A program made the translations under genes and the position numbers. 64,000 nucleotides of DNA. Origin: Maricaulis sp. (GTDB lineage Bacteria; Pseudomonadota; Alphaproteobacteria; Caulobacterales; Maricaulaceae). Position 1 is the stretch's first letter, and each line of letters opens with the position of its first letter. Below are positions 14,630-22,793 of the stretch, one piece after another. The stretch is from positions 62,001-126,000 of the forward strand of contig NZ_JASBRQ010000088.1 in assembly GCF_030149425.1 (NCBI RefSeq), written 5' to 3'. The notes beneath the pieces are model-generated. The model was not told the origin of the DNA and did no database searches. It was given only the letters and a program-made list of their open reading frames with translations.

Positions 14630-17467
14630 ATGGGCGACGATCTACTCTCAGACATCGCACGCTGGTGGCGGGAGGGTGCACAAGCTAGCGCAAATCAGCC
14701 TTCGTTTGGGCCGACGGTCGGACGCGGGCTTTTCTCCAATTGGTTCCTCACCGAACGAGACCGTGAGGTTCAAGAGCTTGTTGCGCTCCATGCGAGCGTC
14801 GAGGCGATGCACGACGCGTCGATGCTGGCAGGGGAGCGTCCGGTCGCCGCGATCGTGAGCGACATCATGCTCCGCGCATTCGCGGGGCGGGCGGAAGGGC
14901 TGTTCGAGCCGCTCGTGCACGCCCTTTACGATCCCCTCTACGATCTCGTTTTCGATGAGTTTGTCTGGTTCCCTCGATACGATGACGGCGATATTGGCCG
15001 CCTGGAAATGGCGACCCGCGTGGACCTGCGAGCTTACTTGCGTCGCAAGGAGGGCTTGTACGCGTCGCTCGATGAGGCGCTGGAAGCTGCCAAGTGTTCG
15101 ATCATCGATCTCTTGGCGTCTCTGCTGGACGACATGGCCGCTGACGGGCTTTTTGCTGGAGAAGCCGACCCAAGCGCTCTAACGCTCGATATGAGCGTCT
15201 CAGGCGTCCTCAGCGACGCAAGAGGGGCGATCGACGACATACTTTCCACCTTCTGCAGCGAAAGCCGATCACTTCGCAAAGGCGAGTTGTTCGTTCCGGT
15301 GCGTGAGCAGCTCATGCGGAACCTCTTCTTCGCGTCGGGGCTCAAACCGGCAGCAGCTCATGCACCGCACACCGACCGTCCGTTCGTGATGGCGTCCCAG
15401 GCGAAGCCAGCGCCCGTGCCTGATTTGGTCGAAACCTATCTTCGATACACTCCGCTCAAAGCGCTCCTCGATGCGCCCTTGCCTATCACTATCCCGGAGC
15501 AAGTGCGCTCAGAGCACGCGCTCATTCTCGGCGGCTCGGGGCACGGCAAGACGCAATTGCTCCAGACCTTGATCCTGCACGACCTCCAACAGGAAGGCGC
15601 GGCATCGCCGGGCGTGATCGTCATTGATAGCCAAGGCGATCTGATCGAGACGTTGGCGCGTCTCCCGATCTTCGACCCCGACGCAGAACACTCGCTCAGC
15701 GATCGGCTGGTTCTGATCGATCCCGCCGACATCGAGTTTCCGGTCGCGCTCAATCTCTTTGCCTTCGACCAGGCGCGACTGGGGGAGTATTCGCGCGCCG
15801 ACCGCCAACGCGTCCTCAATTCCGTGATCGATCTTTATGAGTATTTCTTCACGGCACTACTCGGGGCGGAGCTGACGCAGAAGCAAGGCGTGGTCTTCCG
15901 CTATCTCGCGCGGCTGATGCTGGAAATCCCAGATGCCACGGTTCAAACGCTGCGCGAGCTGATGGAGGACGGCAAACCGTTCAAACCGTACATGGCGCAG
16001 TTGGAAGGTTCCGCCCGCCGCTTCTTCCAAACCGAGTTCTTCTCGCCGGGCTTTGCAGCGACCAAGAAGCAGATCCTTCGGCGGTTGTGGGGCGTGCTCG
16101 CCAATGAAGTGTTCGAGCGCATGTTCTCGCACCCGGAAAACAAGGTTGATCTCTTCGGCGCGATGAATGAGGGCAAGATCATCCTCATAAACACGGCCAA
16201 GGACCTCCTGAAGGCGGAAGGGTGTTCGATCTTCGGGCGGTTCTTTATCGCCAAGATCGCCCAGGCCGCACTGGAGCGGGCAACGCTCCCCGAGAATGAA
16301 AGGCGTGCCGTCCACGTCTATATCGACGAAGCGCACGACTATTTCGACGAAACGCTGGAACAGCTCTTCAACCAGGCGCGCAAATACCGCGTTGGGCTCC
16401 ATGTCGCCGCTCAGAACCTCGATCAAATGCCCACGCGGTTGCGATCGACCGTCATGGCGTCCACATCGCTGAAGTTCGCGGGCGGTGTCTCCGCGCGCGA
16501 TGCGCGCCAGTTGGCCGACGACATGCGCACAGATGCGGCTTTCATCCAGGCGACGCGCAAGCGCGCCGGCCGTTCTGAATTTGCGACCTATGTGAAGAAC
16601 CGAACGCCTAACGCCATCTACGTGAATGTCGAGCTTGGCCGGATCAACAAGCTTGGCGCGATGGACGATGACCGGTTCCAGGCTCTGATGGACCAGAACC
16701 GGGTGCGTTATTGCGTGCCTCTCGACGAGATCGAAGATCTCATCCGCGAGGACACGCGCGCACCTGTGCAAGAGCAAGCGGACGACATTCCATCGCGAGA
16801 AAGCGCGCCTGTAACGCCGATCAACGAAGAGTGCTCTGCGTCTCAGGATGCGAATGCGGCGGAGTCAGAAGCACCGCCGCCAGCACGGCCAAGTGAGCCG
16901 CAGCCGGTCGACGATCGGCGCGAGGAAATCGATCGCTACGTCGCCGGTGTTGGCGGGCGTGAGCACAAGAAATGGCAAGACCGTGTTCGCGCGATCGGGC
17001 ATGAGCGTGGCTTCAAAGCGACGATTGAGCAGACCGTTCTGGGTGGGAAGGGGAGTGTCGATGTCGCGCTGGAACGGGACGATCTCACAATCGCCGTCGA
17101 AGTTTCTAATACCACCGACGTCAATCACGAGCTTGGCAATGCTGCAAAGTGTGTCGAGGCCGGGTTTTCGGAGACCTATCTCCTCGTCCCCGATCCCAAG
17201 AAGCGGGGGAAGATCGCCCAAGCGCTTGAGGAACGTTTGCGGGGAGAGAGCGGTGGAGTGGTCTTCGCAGTGGGGGTTGAAGAACTTATCCAAGCGTTAG
17301 ACAGGCACGCCGCAAAGCTCTCCTCGACGGAGGAAACGATCAGGGGCTACCGTGTGCGAACGAACTTCAGCCCGGTCTCTCCGGAGGAGGCCAAATTCAA
17401 GCGCGAAACCATCGCCAAAATCCTGGCTCGATCGAGCAAGCCAAGCGATCCGCCAGACGACGCCTAA
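14630..17467 (+). CDS. Large TraG/VirD4-like ATPase with C-terminal nuclease-like domain
   Basis: A 945-residue protein. The N-terminal ~280 residues are helical and of unknown family. The ATPase core has Walker A LGGSGHGKT (about 299-307), VIVIDSQGDL (about 330), Walker B VHVYIDEAHDYFD (about 560) and the LHVAAQNLDQM segment typical of the TraG/HerA group. After a Pro/Glu-rich linker (about 700-765) comes a separate domain (about 767-887) with GSVDVAL...IAVEVS, the G-x-x-D-V...x-E-V pattern of restriction-endonuclease-like (PD-(D/E)XK) folds. Fusion of a DNA pump with such a domain is unusual. It might nick or process the element in place of a relaxase (inference). It starts 5 bp after the previous gene. 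Confidence 0.8.
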   Translation: MGDDLLSDIARWWREGAQASANQPSFGPTVGRGLFSNWFLTERDREVQELVALHASVEAMHDASMLAGERPVAAIVSDIMLRAFAGRAEGLFEPLVHALYDPLYDLVFDEFVWFPRYDDGDIGRLEMATRVDLRAYLRRKEGLYASLDEALEAAKCSIIDLLASLLDDMAADGLFAGEADPSALTLDMSVSGVLSDARGAIDDILSTFCSESRSLRKGELFVPVREQLMRNLFFASGLKPAAAHAPHTDRPFVMASQAKPAPVPDLVETYLRYTPLKALLDAPLPITIPEQVRSEHALILGGSGHGKTQLLQTLILHDLQQEGAASPGVIVIDSQGDLIETLARLPIFDPDAEHSLSDRLVLIDPADIEFPVALNLFAFDQARLGEYSRADRQRVLNSVIDLYEYFFTALLGAELTQKQGVVFRYLARLMLEIPDATVQTLRELMEDGKPFKPYMAQLEGSARRFFQTEFFSPGFAATKKQILRRLWGVLANEVFERMFSHPENKVDLFGAMNEGKIILINTAKDLLKAEGCSIFGRFFIAKIAQAALERATLPENERRAVHVYIDEAHDYFDETLEQLFNQARKYRVGLHVAAQNLDQMPTRLRSTVMASTSLKFAGGVSARDARQLADDMRTDAAFIQATRKRAGRSEFATYVKNRTPNAIYVNVELGRINKLGAMDDDRFQALMDQNRVRYCVPLDEIEDLIREDTRAPVQEQADDIPSRESAPVTPINEECSASQDANAAESEAPPPARPSEPQPVDDRREEIDRYVAGVGGREHKKWQDRVRAIGHERGFKATIEQTVLGGKGSVDVALERDDLTIAVEVSNTTDVNHELGNAAKCVEAGFSETYLLVPDPKKRGKIAQALEERLRGESGGVVFAVGVEELIQALDRHAAKLSSTEETIRGYRVRTNFSPVSPEEAKFKRETIAKILARSSKPSDPPDDA

Positions 17468-17500
17468 GTGGCGTGAATTCACGAAAAATGGTTAAATTTG

Positions 17501-17521
17501 AACACTATAGTGCATAGTGTT
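17501..17521. promoter_or_regulatory. Palindrome AACACT-N9-AGTGTT, copy 1
   Basis: AACACTAT (17501-17508) and ATAGTGTT (17514-17521) form a perfect inverted repeat with a 5-bp spacer, preceded by TTG. It sits 56-76 bp upstream of the tyrosine recombinase start. The same core occurs upstream of the lipoprotein gene (19768-19796). Confidence 0.55.
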
Positions 17522-17576
17522 TATCAGCTAACAGCCCGCGTCAACAACTGATCGACTAATTGGATCAATATGCCGG

Positions 17577-18200
17577 GTGCAGGGCTTTATGCTTTTCGAT
17601 TTGCAGGGGCGAAGGAAGTACCTCTCGCCACAAGAGCGCGATAAGTTCATTCGCTCGTCCAAAAAAATGCCAGTCGCGGAACGATTGTTTTGTCTGCTTA
17701 TGGCCTACACGGGGTGCAGGCCCAGTGAGGCCCTTGAATTTCGCAAATCCCAAATTGATTTGGATATGAAAGCGGTTGTACTGCGCACTTTGAAAAAACG
17801 CGGGCCCGAACCGGCTTACCGCGTAGTTCCAATACCGGACTGGATGCTCCAGGAATTGATTGGGTTTGCAGACCGCATGTCCGACGATAGCCGCATATGG
17901 CCGTGGTGCCGAACCACCGGATGGAGTGTAGTCAAGCGAGCGATGGCGAGGGCAGGCATAGTGGGCGGTCATGCCAGCCCGAAGGGACTGAGGCACGGTT
18001 TTGCCGTATTTGCTATCCAGGCTGGCGTTCCTCTGAATTTAGTTCAACGCTGGCTTGGGCACGCAAGCATCGAGACGACGGCGATTTATGCGAATGCGAT
18101 AGGCGACGAGGAGCGAACGATCGCAGCGCGTTTGTGGGGCGATTGTTGTTCTAGGCGTTCGGCCCAGTCGAACGCACCGTATTTCATCGACGGCCCATGA
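17577..18200 (+). CDS. Short tyrosine recombinase (XerC/phage-integrase catalytic domain)
   Basis: A 207-residue protein starting at GTG 17577 or ATG 17589. The catalytic set is complete: Arg in TGCRPSEAL, Lys in TLKKRG, HxxR-type GLRHGF, His in WLGHAS, and Tyr in TAIYAN. The usual N-terminal core-binding (SAM-like) domain is missing, so it is about half the size of a classical integrase. Short recombinases of this kind act in plasmid or element dimer resolution or in inversion. It is not at an element border, so it is unlikely to be the integrase. Its upstream region holds an AACACT-N9-AGTGTT palindrome. Confidence 0.85.
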   Translation: MQGFMLFDLQGRRKYLSPQERDKFIRSSKKMPVAERLFCLLMAYTGCRPSEALEFRKSQIDLDMKAVVLRTLKKRGPEPAYRVVPIPDWMLQELIGFADRMSDDSRIWPWCRTTGWSVVKRAMARAGIVGGHASPKGLRHGFAVFAIQAGVPLNLVQRWLGHASIETTAIYANAIGDEERTIAARLWGDCCSRRSAQSNAPYFIDGP

Positions 18201-18316
18201 GGTGTCCAACGTGACAGGGCAGCCTAGTTCTTCTGGGCGTGAGCTTCTAGCAAGCTATCCACAGTGAGAGGGTGTAATCCAATCCGATTTGAAATGTTTC
18301 GGTATGATGCATAGGT

Positions 18317-18709
18317 ATGAAAAATAATACCAAAATCGGGTTTGCAGCACTCTTTCCGAGAGGGCTAATCCTTACAGCCGGCGGTCTTGCAGTTCCAAGC
18401 TTCGTATTCGCGCAAGAGGTGGTCAATAGCTTACAAGACTTAGGTGTTCTGATAACCGATTTTATCAATGACACCTTGGTCGTTCTCATATTCGCGATTG
18501 CGTTCGTGGTATTTCTTTGGGGGCTTGTGTCGAGTTTTATTTTTGGCGGTGCCGATCCAGAGAAGCGCGCGAAAGGGCAGCAGCTTATGTTGTGGGGCTT
18601 GATTGCGTTCTTTGTGATGATTTCCGTTTGGGGGATCGTAAATCTCTTAGTTGGGAGTATCGATCTTGACACAACTCCTCAGCTTCCAGTTGTCCCGATT
18701 GGAGATTAG
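18317..18709 (+). CDS. VirB2/TrbC-like pilin
   Basis: A 130-residue protein with an N-terminal signal peptide (cleavage after about FVFAQ) and two hydrophobic segments (LVVLIFAIAFVVFLWGLV and QLMLWGLIAFFVMISVWG) separated by a polar loop FIFGGADPEKRAKG. The loop plus two membrane helices is the VirB2/TrbC pilin layout. It is the only type IV secretion subunit-like gene in the element. A lone pilin suggests that the element borrows a host channel or that the rest of the apparatus was lost. It lies 116 bp after the tyrosine recombinase. Confidence 0.72.
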   Translation: MKNNTKIGFAALFPRGLILTAGGLAVPSFVFAQEVVNSLQDLGVLITDFINDTLVVLIFAIAFVVFLWGLVSSFIFGGADPEKRAKGQQLMLWGLIAFFVMISVWGIVNLLVGSIDLDTTPQLPVVPIGD

Positions 18710-18841
18710 GCGGCTGCATTCCAAAGAGGTCGCGAGTGGACGCGATAAGGCTTCGCCCGCGACGGAACTCGTACGGTCAACTTGGTTCACTATTGGGCAG
18801 GCGTATGGTGCCCTCGTTGGTTCCCCGCACCAAGCACGCAG

Positions 18842-18979
18842 ATGACCGTCGCACGTGCACAACCCAACGATCGATCGGTCCTTCTTGGCATAGATGCCAA
18901 CCGATGCCAGTTTGAGGGAATGGTGTGCTTAGGCGAGAAATACCTCGTGATCGCTATGGGAGGCCCGCCGTGGTGGTAA
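18842..18979 (+). CDS. Possible small protein (45 aa)
   Basis: ATG at 18842; the sequence includes DRSVLLGIDANRCQFEG and KYLVIAMGG. The ribosome site is weak. The next frame starts within its last codons. The family is not recognised and it may be spurious. Confidence 0.25.
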   Translation: MTVARAQPNDRSVLLGIDANRCQFEGMVCLGEKYLVIAMGGPPWW

Positions 18980-19155
18980 GAGAAGTGATCGAAGCGCGTT
19001 TTGGAAAGCGGCACAAATACGAGATCATTAGATCAACCGCACCTTTCACCACGAGTTTTAGTATTCACCGCGATGGTTCGCGTTGGAAAAGTGATATCGC
19101 TACTCTGCCAAGAGCAATTGAAATTGTCGAAAAACACATTCGACTAAGGGATTGA
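18970..19155 (+). CDS. Possible small protein (61 aa)
   Basis: GTG start at 18970 overlapping the stop of the previous small frame; the same frame is open from 18925. It contains VREVIEARFGKRHKYEI and a C-terminal helix IEIVEKHIRLRD. It could be the second half of a frameshifted gene with 18842-18979. Confidence 0.3.
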   Translation: MVVREVIEARFGKRHKYEIIRSTAPFTTSFSIHRDGSRWKSDIATLPRAIEIVEKHIRLRD

Positions 19156-19277
19156 TTTTGAGCCGATAGGCATTCATCGGCATTCGCGACCGTCGAGAGT
19201 GGGTCGGAAGTGCCTACGACATTGCCTGGCCGTTCCCGCTTCGAGCTCCGAATAGTTGGGCCGTGCGCGAATTCATT

Positions 19278-19571
19278 TCACCGCCGCCGGTTTTCAATTT
19301 CGCTAATCGCTGCCCAAGCATCAGCTTCTGTTTCGAATTGAAGAACCTCATCCTCTCCGCTCGAATAGTCAATTATAAACCATTTGGGAGATCGCAGAGC
19401 ATGAGAAAGGCCCCAGACGCAGCCCGCTGTCACAATGGCGGACGCCATAAACGCCCGCTCAGTTTGGAACACTAGAAATACTGAAAACGCGATAAAACCC
19501 ACTAAAACGCCGATCCAGCCCCAATCGCGGGAATACTGCACAGGTGGAGAAGTAGTAGGTTCGTCTGTCAT
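19278..19571 (-). CDS. Small two-helix membrane protein
   Basis: A 97-residue protein (MTDEPTTSPPVQYS start; a second ATG lies 3 bp upstream). Two hydrophobic segments, WIGVLVGFIAFSVFLVF and FMASAIVTAGCVWGL, are followed by a soluble acidic tail (SSGEDEVLQFETEADAW). It is the only leftward gene in this part of the element. The function is unknown; a small immunity or regulatory membrane protein is conceivable but unsupported. Confidence 0.55.
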   Translation of the reverse strand: MTDEPTTSPPVQYSRDWGWIGVLVGFIAFSVFLVFQTERAFMASAIVTAGCVWGLSHALRSPKWFIIDYSSGEDEVLQFETEADAWAAISEIENRRR

Positions 19572-19767
19572 CACGCGCTACTTCGATGGGTCCATACCCC
19601 CTTTTACAGTATCAAGACTGCAGCAACAATCAAGAGGCTCGTTTTACGGTCGTTTTCGATGCTTCCCGGCTCGGCGTTCATTCGGCGGCTGTTCCTAGCT
19701 GCCCGCGAGCGTCCGGTTCGCTGTGCCACTATGAGTGTTCCGGAGGAGGCGGCATTCGCGCGGTAAG

Positions 19768-19796
19768 GTTGAACACTATGCACTAAAGTGTTCAAC
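19768..19796. promoter_or_regulatory. Palindrome AACACT-N9-AGTGTT, copy 2
   Basis: GTTGAACACT (19768-19777) and AGTGTTCAAC (19787-19796) form a perfect 10-bp inverted repeat with a 9-bp spacer. It lies 14 bp upstream of the lipoprotein start codon, overlapping the expected promoter or leader. Geometry and core match the copy at 17501-17521. Confidence 0.6.
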
Positions 19797-19809
19797 GCAG
19801 GGGGATCTC

Positions 19810-20583
19810 ATGCGCTTTGGTGCCCAAACCGTCCGCATCGCTAAGCGGGCGGTGCTTTTAGCTTCACTGACAATTCCTGTTTCGGGCTGCGTGGCCGCCG
19901 CCCCAGCCATCATGATGGCGGCCTCGGGTATCGCGGTCGCAACTAGCGTCTACGGCGGATACAAGGTCTACCAATCCGTTTCGGGCGGTGAGATCGGCGT
20001 CGAGTTTGAGGATGAGCACATTCATCCGTCCGCCCAGAGCACCTTGAGGGACGCCGACGTGCTCGCGTTCTGGGTCTCTCCGGACCGCTCGCTCGTCGAA
20101 GCCGCGCAGATCGCGGAAACGGAAATCTCCTTCGACCAGATCATCACGCCGGCCACGACCGGCGCCCGCATCCGGCAAACCGATATCCCGACCGAGCTTG
20201 CGCAGATGACAAGGCGTGAGCAGGACGAGGCCTTCGCCAGGGCTGCGGACATTCTCGATGCGGACCTCATCGTCGGTGTGGTCAAACTTGGTGTCGAGCA
20301 CGAGACCAATATGCTCTCGCTTCAACGCGCAACCCTGACCCAGAACTATCGCGTCATCCTCTATAGCCCGACTTATGGCCGGCTCTGGACCTCGAACCTT
20401 GGCGCTGTCGCACGGCTTGGCGGCAGCTTACCGAGCGATAACGAAGCGCAGGCCATTGTCGGACGGGCAATTATCGATCGGCTCAAAGATATCGCTTCTG
20501 GCAATACCGATCGCGAGCGGACCGCGGCACTCACAGCACCGATGAGCTGTGCCCAGGACGTGGTAGGCCAATGCGTGCGCTGA
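19810..20583 (+). CDS. Lipoprotein of unknown function
   Basis: A 257-residue protein, start ATG 19810 with AGGGGGAT upstream. The signal peptide ends in the lipobox V-S-G-C (Cys27). A small-residue hydrophobic stretch follows (PAIMMAASGIAVATSVYGG), then a soluble domain without recognised motifs. It overlaps the next gene, a secreted protein, by 13 bp, so the two are co-expressed at the cell surface. The family is not recognised. A palindrome just upstream suggests regulation in common with the tyrosine recombinase. Confidence 0.7.
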   Translation: MRFGAQTVRIAKRAVLLASLTIPVSGCVAAAPAIMMAASGIAVATSVYGGYKVYQSVSGGEIGVEFEDEHIHPSAQSTLRDADVLAFWVSPDRSLVEAAQIAETEISFDQIITPATTGARIRQTDIPTELAQMTRREQDEAFARAADILDADLIVGVVKLGVEHETNMLSLQRATLTQNYRVILYSPTYGRLWTSNLGAVARLGGSLPSDNEAQAIVGRAIIDRLKDIASGNTDRERTAALTAPMSCAQDVVGQCVR

Positions 20584-21248
20584 GAATAAGCCTTGGGGCG
20601 GCGTGTGCCGCCTTGCTGGCCAGTGCCGACACTGGCGCGCAGAGCGCACGAGGCTGGTCGGGAACGCTTCGTATCGAATACGCGCCCACGCGGGTGGTTG
20701 GGCACATGATGGCGAGCGCGACCTTTCCAGGCGGCGGTGGAATTGCGGTGACATGCTCATCGGAACGGACGGACTTTACGCCGTGCTCGAACGAGTTGTG
20801 GGGAGCATTCATGGAGCCGCCGCGCTCTGCGCGCTACGTCGTCATCCGCATCTACAAAGATGGTGCGGTCGTGCTCTCGGATGTGGTTGCTCGAAATGAA
20901 TTCACCGCGCTTCCAAGGAGCGTGGCGGTGAGCTGGGACGTGTCGGCCAGTTCGGCGGGGGCCTATTGGTCGGTGCTCGCAGAAGGTGGACCGATCACGG
21001 TTGAGCTTCTTGATGCAAACGGGCTCGGTCAGCCAATCCCGTACGCTGAACACACCCTCGATATTCCAGCCTTGCCGCAAAGAGCCGTTGATGCCGTCCG
21101 GACGATGCGCACCTCCGACCTTCGTCCAAGCCAGTGGGCGAGAGAGGTCCTCGGTGGGTGTGCGGAGCACTTGGTTGGAACGCGTAGCATCGTGGACGTC
21201 GAGCTGTCCGGGCCTCTATTTGAGCGCGAAGAGTGTCGCCCTTGGTAA
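20571..21248 (+). CDS. Secreted protein of unknown function
   Basis: A 225-residue protein with a signal peptide (about 1-23, ending ADTGAQ). The mature part has several Cys (CSSERTDFTPCS, GGCAEH, EECRPW) that could form disulfides. Its start overlaps the lipoprotein gene. The last 65 bp (21181-21245) are repeated with 56/65 identity at 27916-27980, just beyond the RiPP cluster. This suggests that a related gene once stood next to the spare tag gene and that the RiPP cassette lies between the two copies. The function is unknown. Confidence 0.7.
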   Translation: MRALRISLGAACAALLASADTGAQSARGWSGTLRIEYAPTRVVGHMMASATFPGGGGIAVTCSSERTDFTPCSNELWGAFMEPPRSARYVVIRIYKDGAVVLSDVVARNEFTALPRSVAVSWDVSASSAGAYWSVLAEGGPITVELLDANGLGQPIPYAEHTLDIPALPQRAVDAVRTMRTSDLRPSQWAREVLGGCAEHLVGTRSIVDVELSGPLFEREECRPW

Positions 21249-21356
21249 GCGCGCTCCGTAACAGTCCTATGTGTTTTGTATTGTTTGAAAGTTGCCTTTA
21301 ATCGCGAGGAATCGATGAGCGATCCTCAGAAGATTTAAGGAGGGTCAGCTGAATAT

Positions 21357-21405
21357 AAGCAATCATAGATTGCTTTCCTGTCTCGGCGATATAGGCTTTG
21401 CCGAG
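21357..21405 (+). promoter_or_regulatory. Two hairpins in the leader of the exoprotein gene
   Basis: AAGCAATC-ATA-GATTGCTT (21357-21375) is a perfect 8-bp stem. CTCGGC (21382-21387) and GCCGAG (21400-21405) form a second stem. Both lie in the 70 bp before the start codon at 21423 and may act in RNA-level control. No known riboswitch is recognised. Confidence 0.35.
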
Positions 21406-21422
21406 GCAGCTGAGGATAAAAA

Positions 21423-22712
21423 ATGCGCGTTGATTTAGGCGAGCTGGTCGTGATCGCTGGTTGTGCCGTTGCTTTGGTAACGCCTGATGCCCTAGCCGAT
21501 GATGAAGTGGTCCTTGAGAGGATCAACGAGAGTTTTGTTCTTGAAAGGGATGGGCGCTACCTGGAAGCTCTCGTGCTGATCGAAAGTATCGCAGAGCCAG
21601 GCAGTTATGCTCAGTTAGTTGGAGAGAGGTCTGGCACCCTCAGGGCGTATATGGGGGACGAGGTCGGTGCATTTGAGGGATTTCGAGCTTCGTACGCCGG
21701 AGACGAGGTCGCTTCTGTTACCAATCTCGAAGGCGAGCCGTTTAACCCGGAGCGAGCGATCGAAGCGATACGGATACTAGCCGCTGATCATCAAGTCGTG
21801 ATGATCAATGAGGCGCACAATGTGTCGCGCCATCGAGACTTTACGAGAAGGTTGATTGAAGCATTAAACGAGGATGGCTTCACAGCCTTCGCCGCAGAAG
21901 GGTTTGCGCCAAACGTTTCCGGGCAGGTCGCGTCTGCTAACGGGCCGACACGAACAGCGTCGGCTTATGTCCACGACCCGTTCTTCGCAGAGATGATTGA
22001 AAGAGCGGTCGAGGCTGGAATGGATCTTGTCCCCTATGAGGTCCGGCGCGATCAGCGATGTCAGCCAGATTGTTCACCTCAGGAATACAGATGGGCACGA
22101 GAGCTTATTCAAGCCCAGAATCTCGCGGCATACTTCGAAAATAATCCCTCAGCTCGAATGATTGTGCATGTCGGGTACATGCACCATGCAGAGTTAGTCT
22201 CCGCAAATGACCCCAACCGCGGATATATGGGCGGACACTTCACAAGATTGACGGGGATCGATCCGCTGACGATCGATCAAACTCACGGAACGCCGAGAGC
22301 GCACCCGCCGTCACGGGCGCTCAACGATCATATTCAATCTACCTACGGCATCACGGAATCTACGGTGTTCTATACCTCAAGCGGCGTAGCTTTCTCAGAA
22401 GCACGAAACATCGACCTCTCTGTATTTCATCCTGAGGTTGGCCAGATGGACGGCAGGCCCGGTTGGATTTTTGCAAGCAGCGCCCGTGAACCTGTAGTCC
22501 TTTCGAGCGCATTGTTGCCAGATACGCTTCCGCTACTTGTCCAGGCGCGCCCCGTCGGCGCTAACGTCGACACAATTCCGGTTGATCAGCTTTTGATAGA
22601 GACGCCGTCGGAGAGCTTTACGTTGGCGCTCCCGCCCGGAACGTACGACCTGTATGTGCAAAGGCCTGAAGCCGAGAATATTCGCCTTGAGGGGCCGATC
22701 AGTGTGCCTTAG
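21423..22712 (+). CDS. Exported EreA/ChaN-like protein with N-terminal repeat region
   Basis: A 429-residue protein with a signal peptide (about 1-25, ending TPDALA), a helical TPR-like region (25-95), and a domain with VVMINEAHNVSRHRDF, FTAFAAEGF, YVHDPFF, LVPYEVRR and MIVHVGYMHHAEL. This E-x-H...E-G...H-x-G-x-x-H pattern recalls the erythromycin-esterase/ChaN/TraB superfamily of periplasmic hydrolases or haem-binding proteins. It is the first gene of the putative RiPP cluster, 81 bp before the precursor peptide. It could process the peptide or give immunity; that role is inferred from position. A GAGGAT site precedes the start. Confidence 0.65.
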   Translation: MRVDLGELVVIAGCAVALVTPDALADDEVVLERINESFVLERDGRYLEALVLIESIAEPGSYAQLVGERSGTLRAYMGDEVGAFEGFRASYAGDEVASVTNLEGEPFNPERAIEAIRILAADHQVVMINEAHNVSRHRDFTRRLIEALNEDGFTAFAAEGFAPNVSGQVASANGPTRTASAYVHDPFFAEMIERAVEAGMDLVPYEVRRDQRCQPDCSPQEYRWARELIQAQNLAAYFENNPSARMIVHVGYMHHAELVSANDPNRGYMGGHFTRLTGIDPLTIDQTHGTPRAHPPSRALNDHIQSTYGITESTVFYTSSGVAFSEARNIDLSVFHPEVGQMDGRPGWIFASSAREPVVLSSALLPDTLPLLVQARPVGANVDTIPVDQLLIETPSESFTLALPPGTYDLYVQRPEAENIRLEGPISVP

Positions 22713-22793
22713 TCAATGCGACACGCCTGGATGGTTGACTCTTTCGAAATAACTAAAAATAGTATCGACTTTCAACCTTAACAGGAGGGACTT

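Larger units (their letters stand above)
18710..19277. other. Sparse region with two overlapping small frames
   Basis: No confident gene. Two small plus-strand frames overlap: 18842-18979 (45 residues) and 18970-19155 (GTG start, 61 residues). The second begins inside the end of the first in another frame, which could mean translational coupling or one gene broken by a frameshift. Nothing else is visible. Confidence 0.4.

Noticed and set aside
15857-16777. 306-residue minus-strand frame
   Set aside because: Antisense shadow of the well-supported 945-residue ATPase; no family features or ribosome site.
17577-18200. Tyrosine recombinase as the integrase of the whole element
   Set aside because: It is internal; the att junctions lie at the ends of recombinase 1 and the HTH frame, and no tRNA-type target is involved.
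18838-18870. Sixth copy of the 33-bp palindrome (CACGTGCACAACCCAACG)
   Set aside because: Only the right arm is vaguely similar and needs an indel; the left arm is absent.
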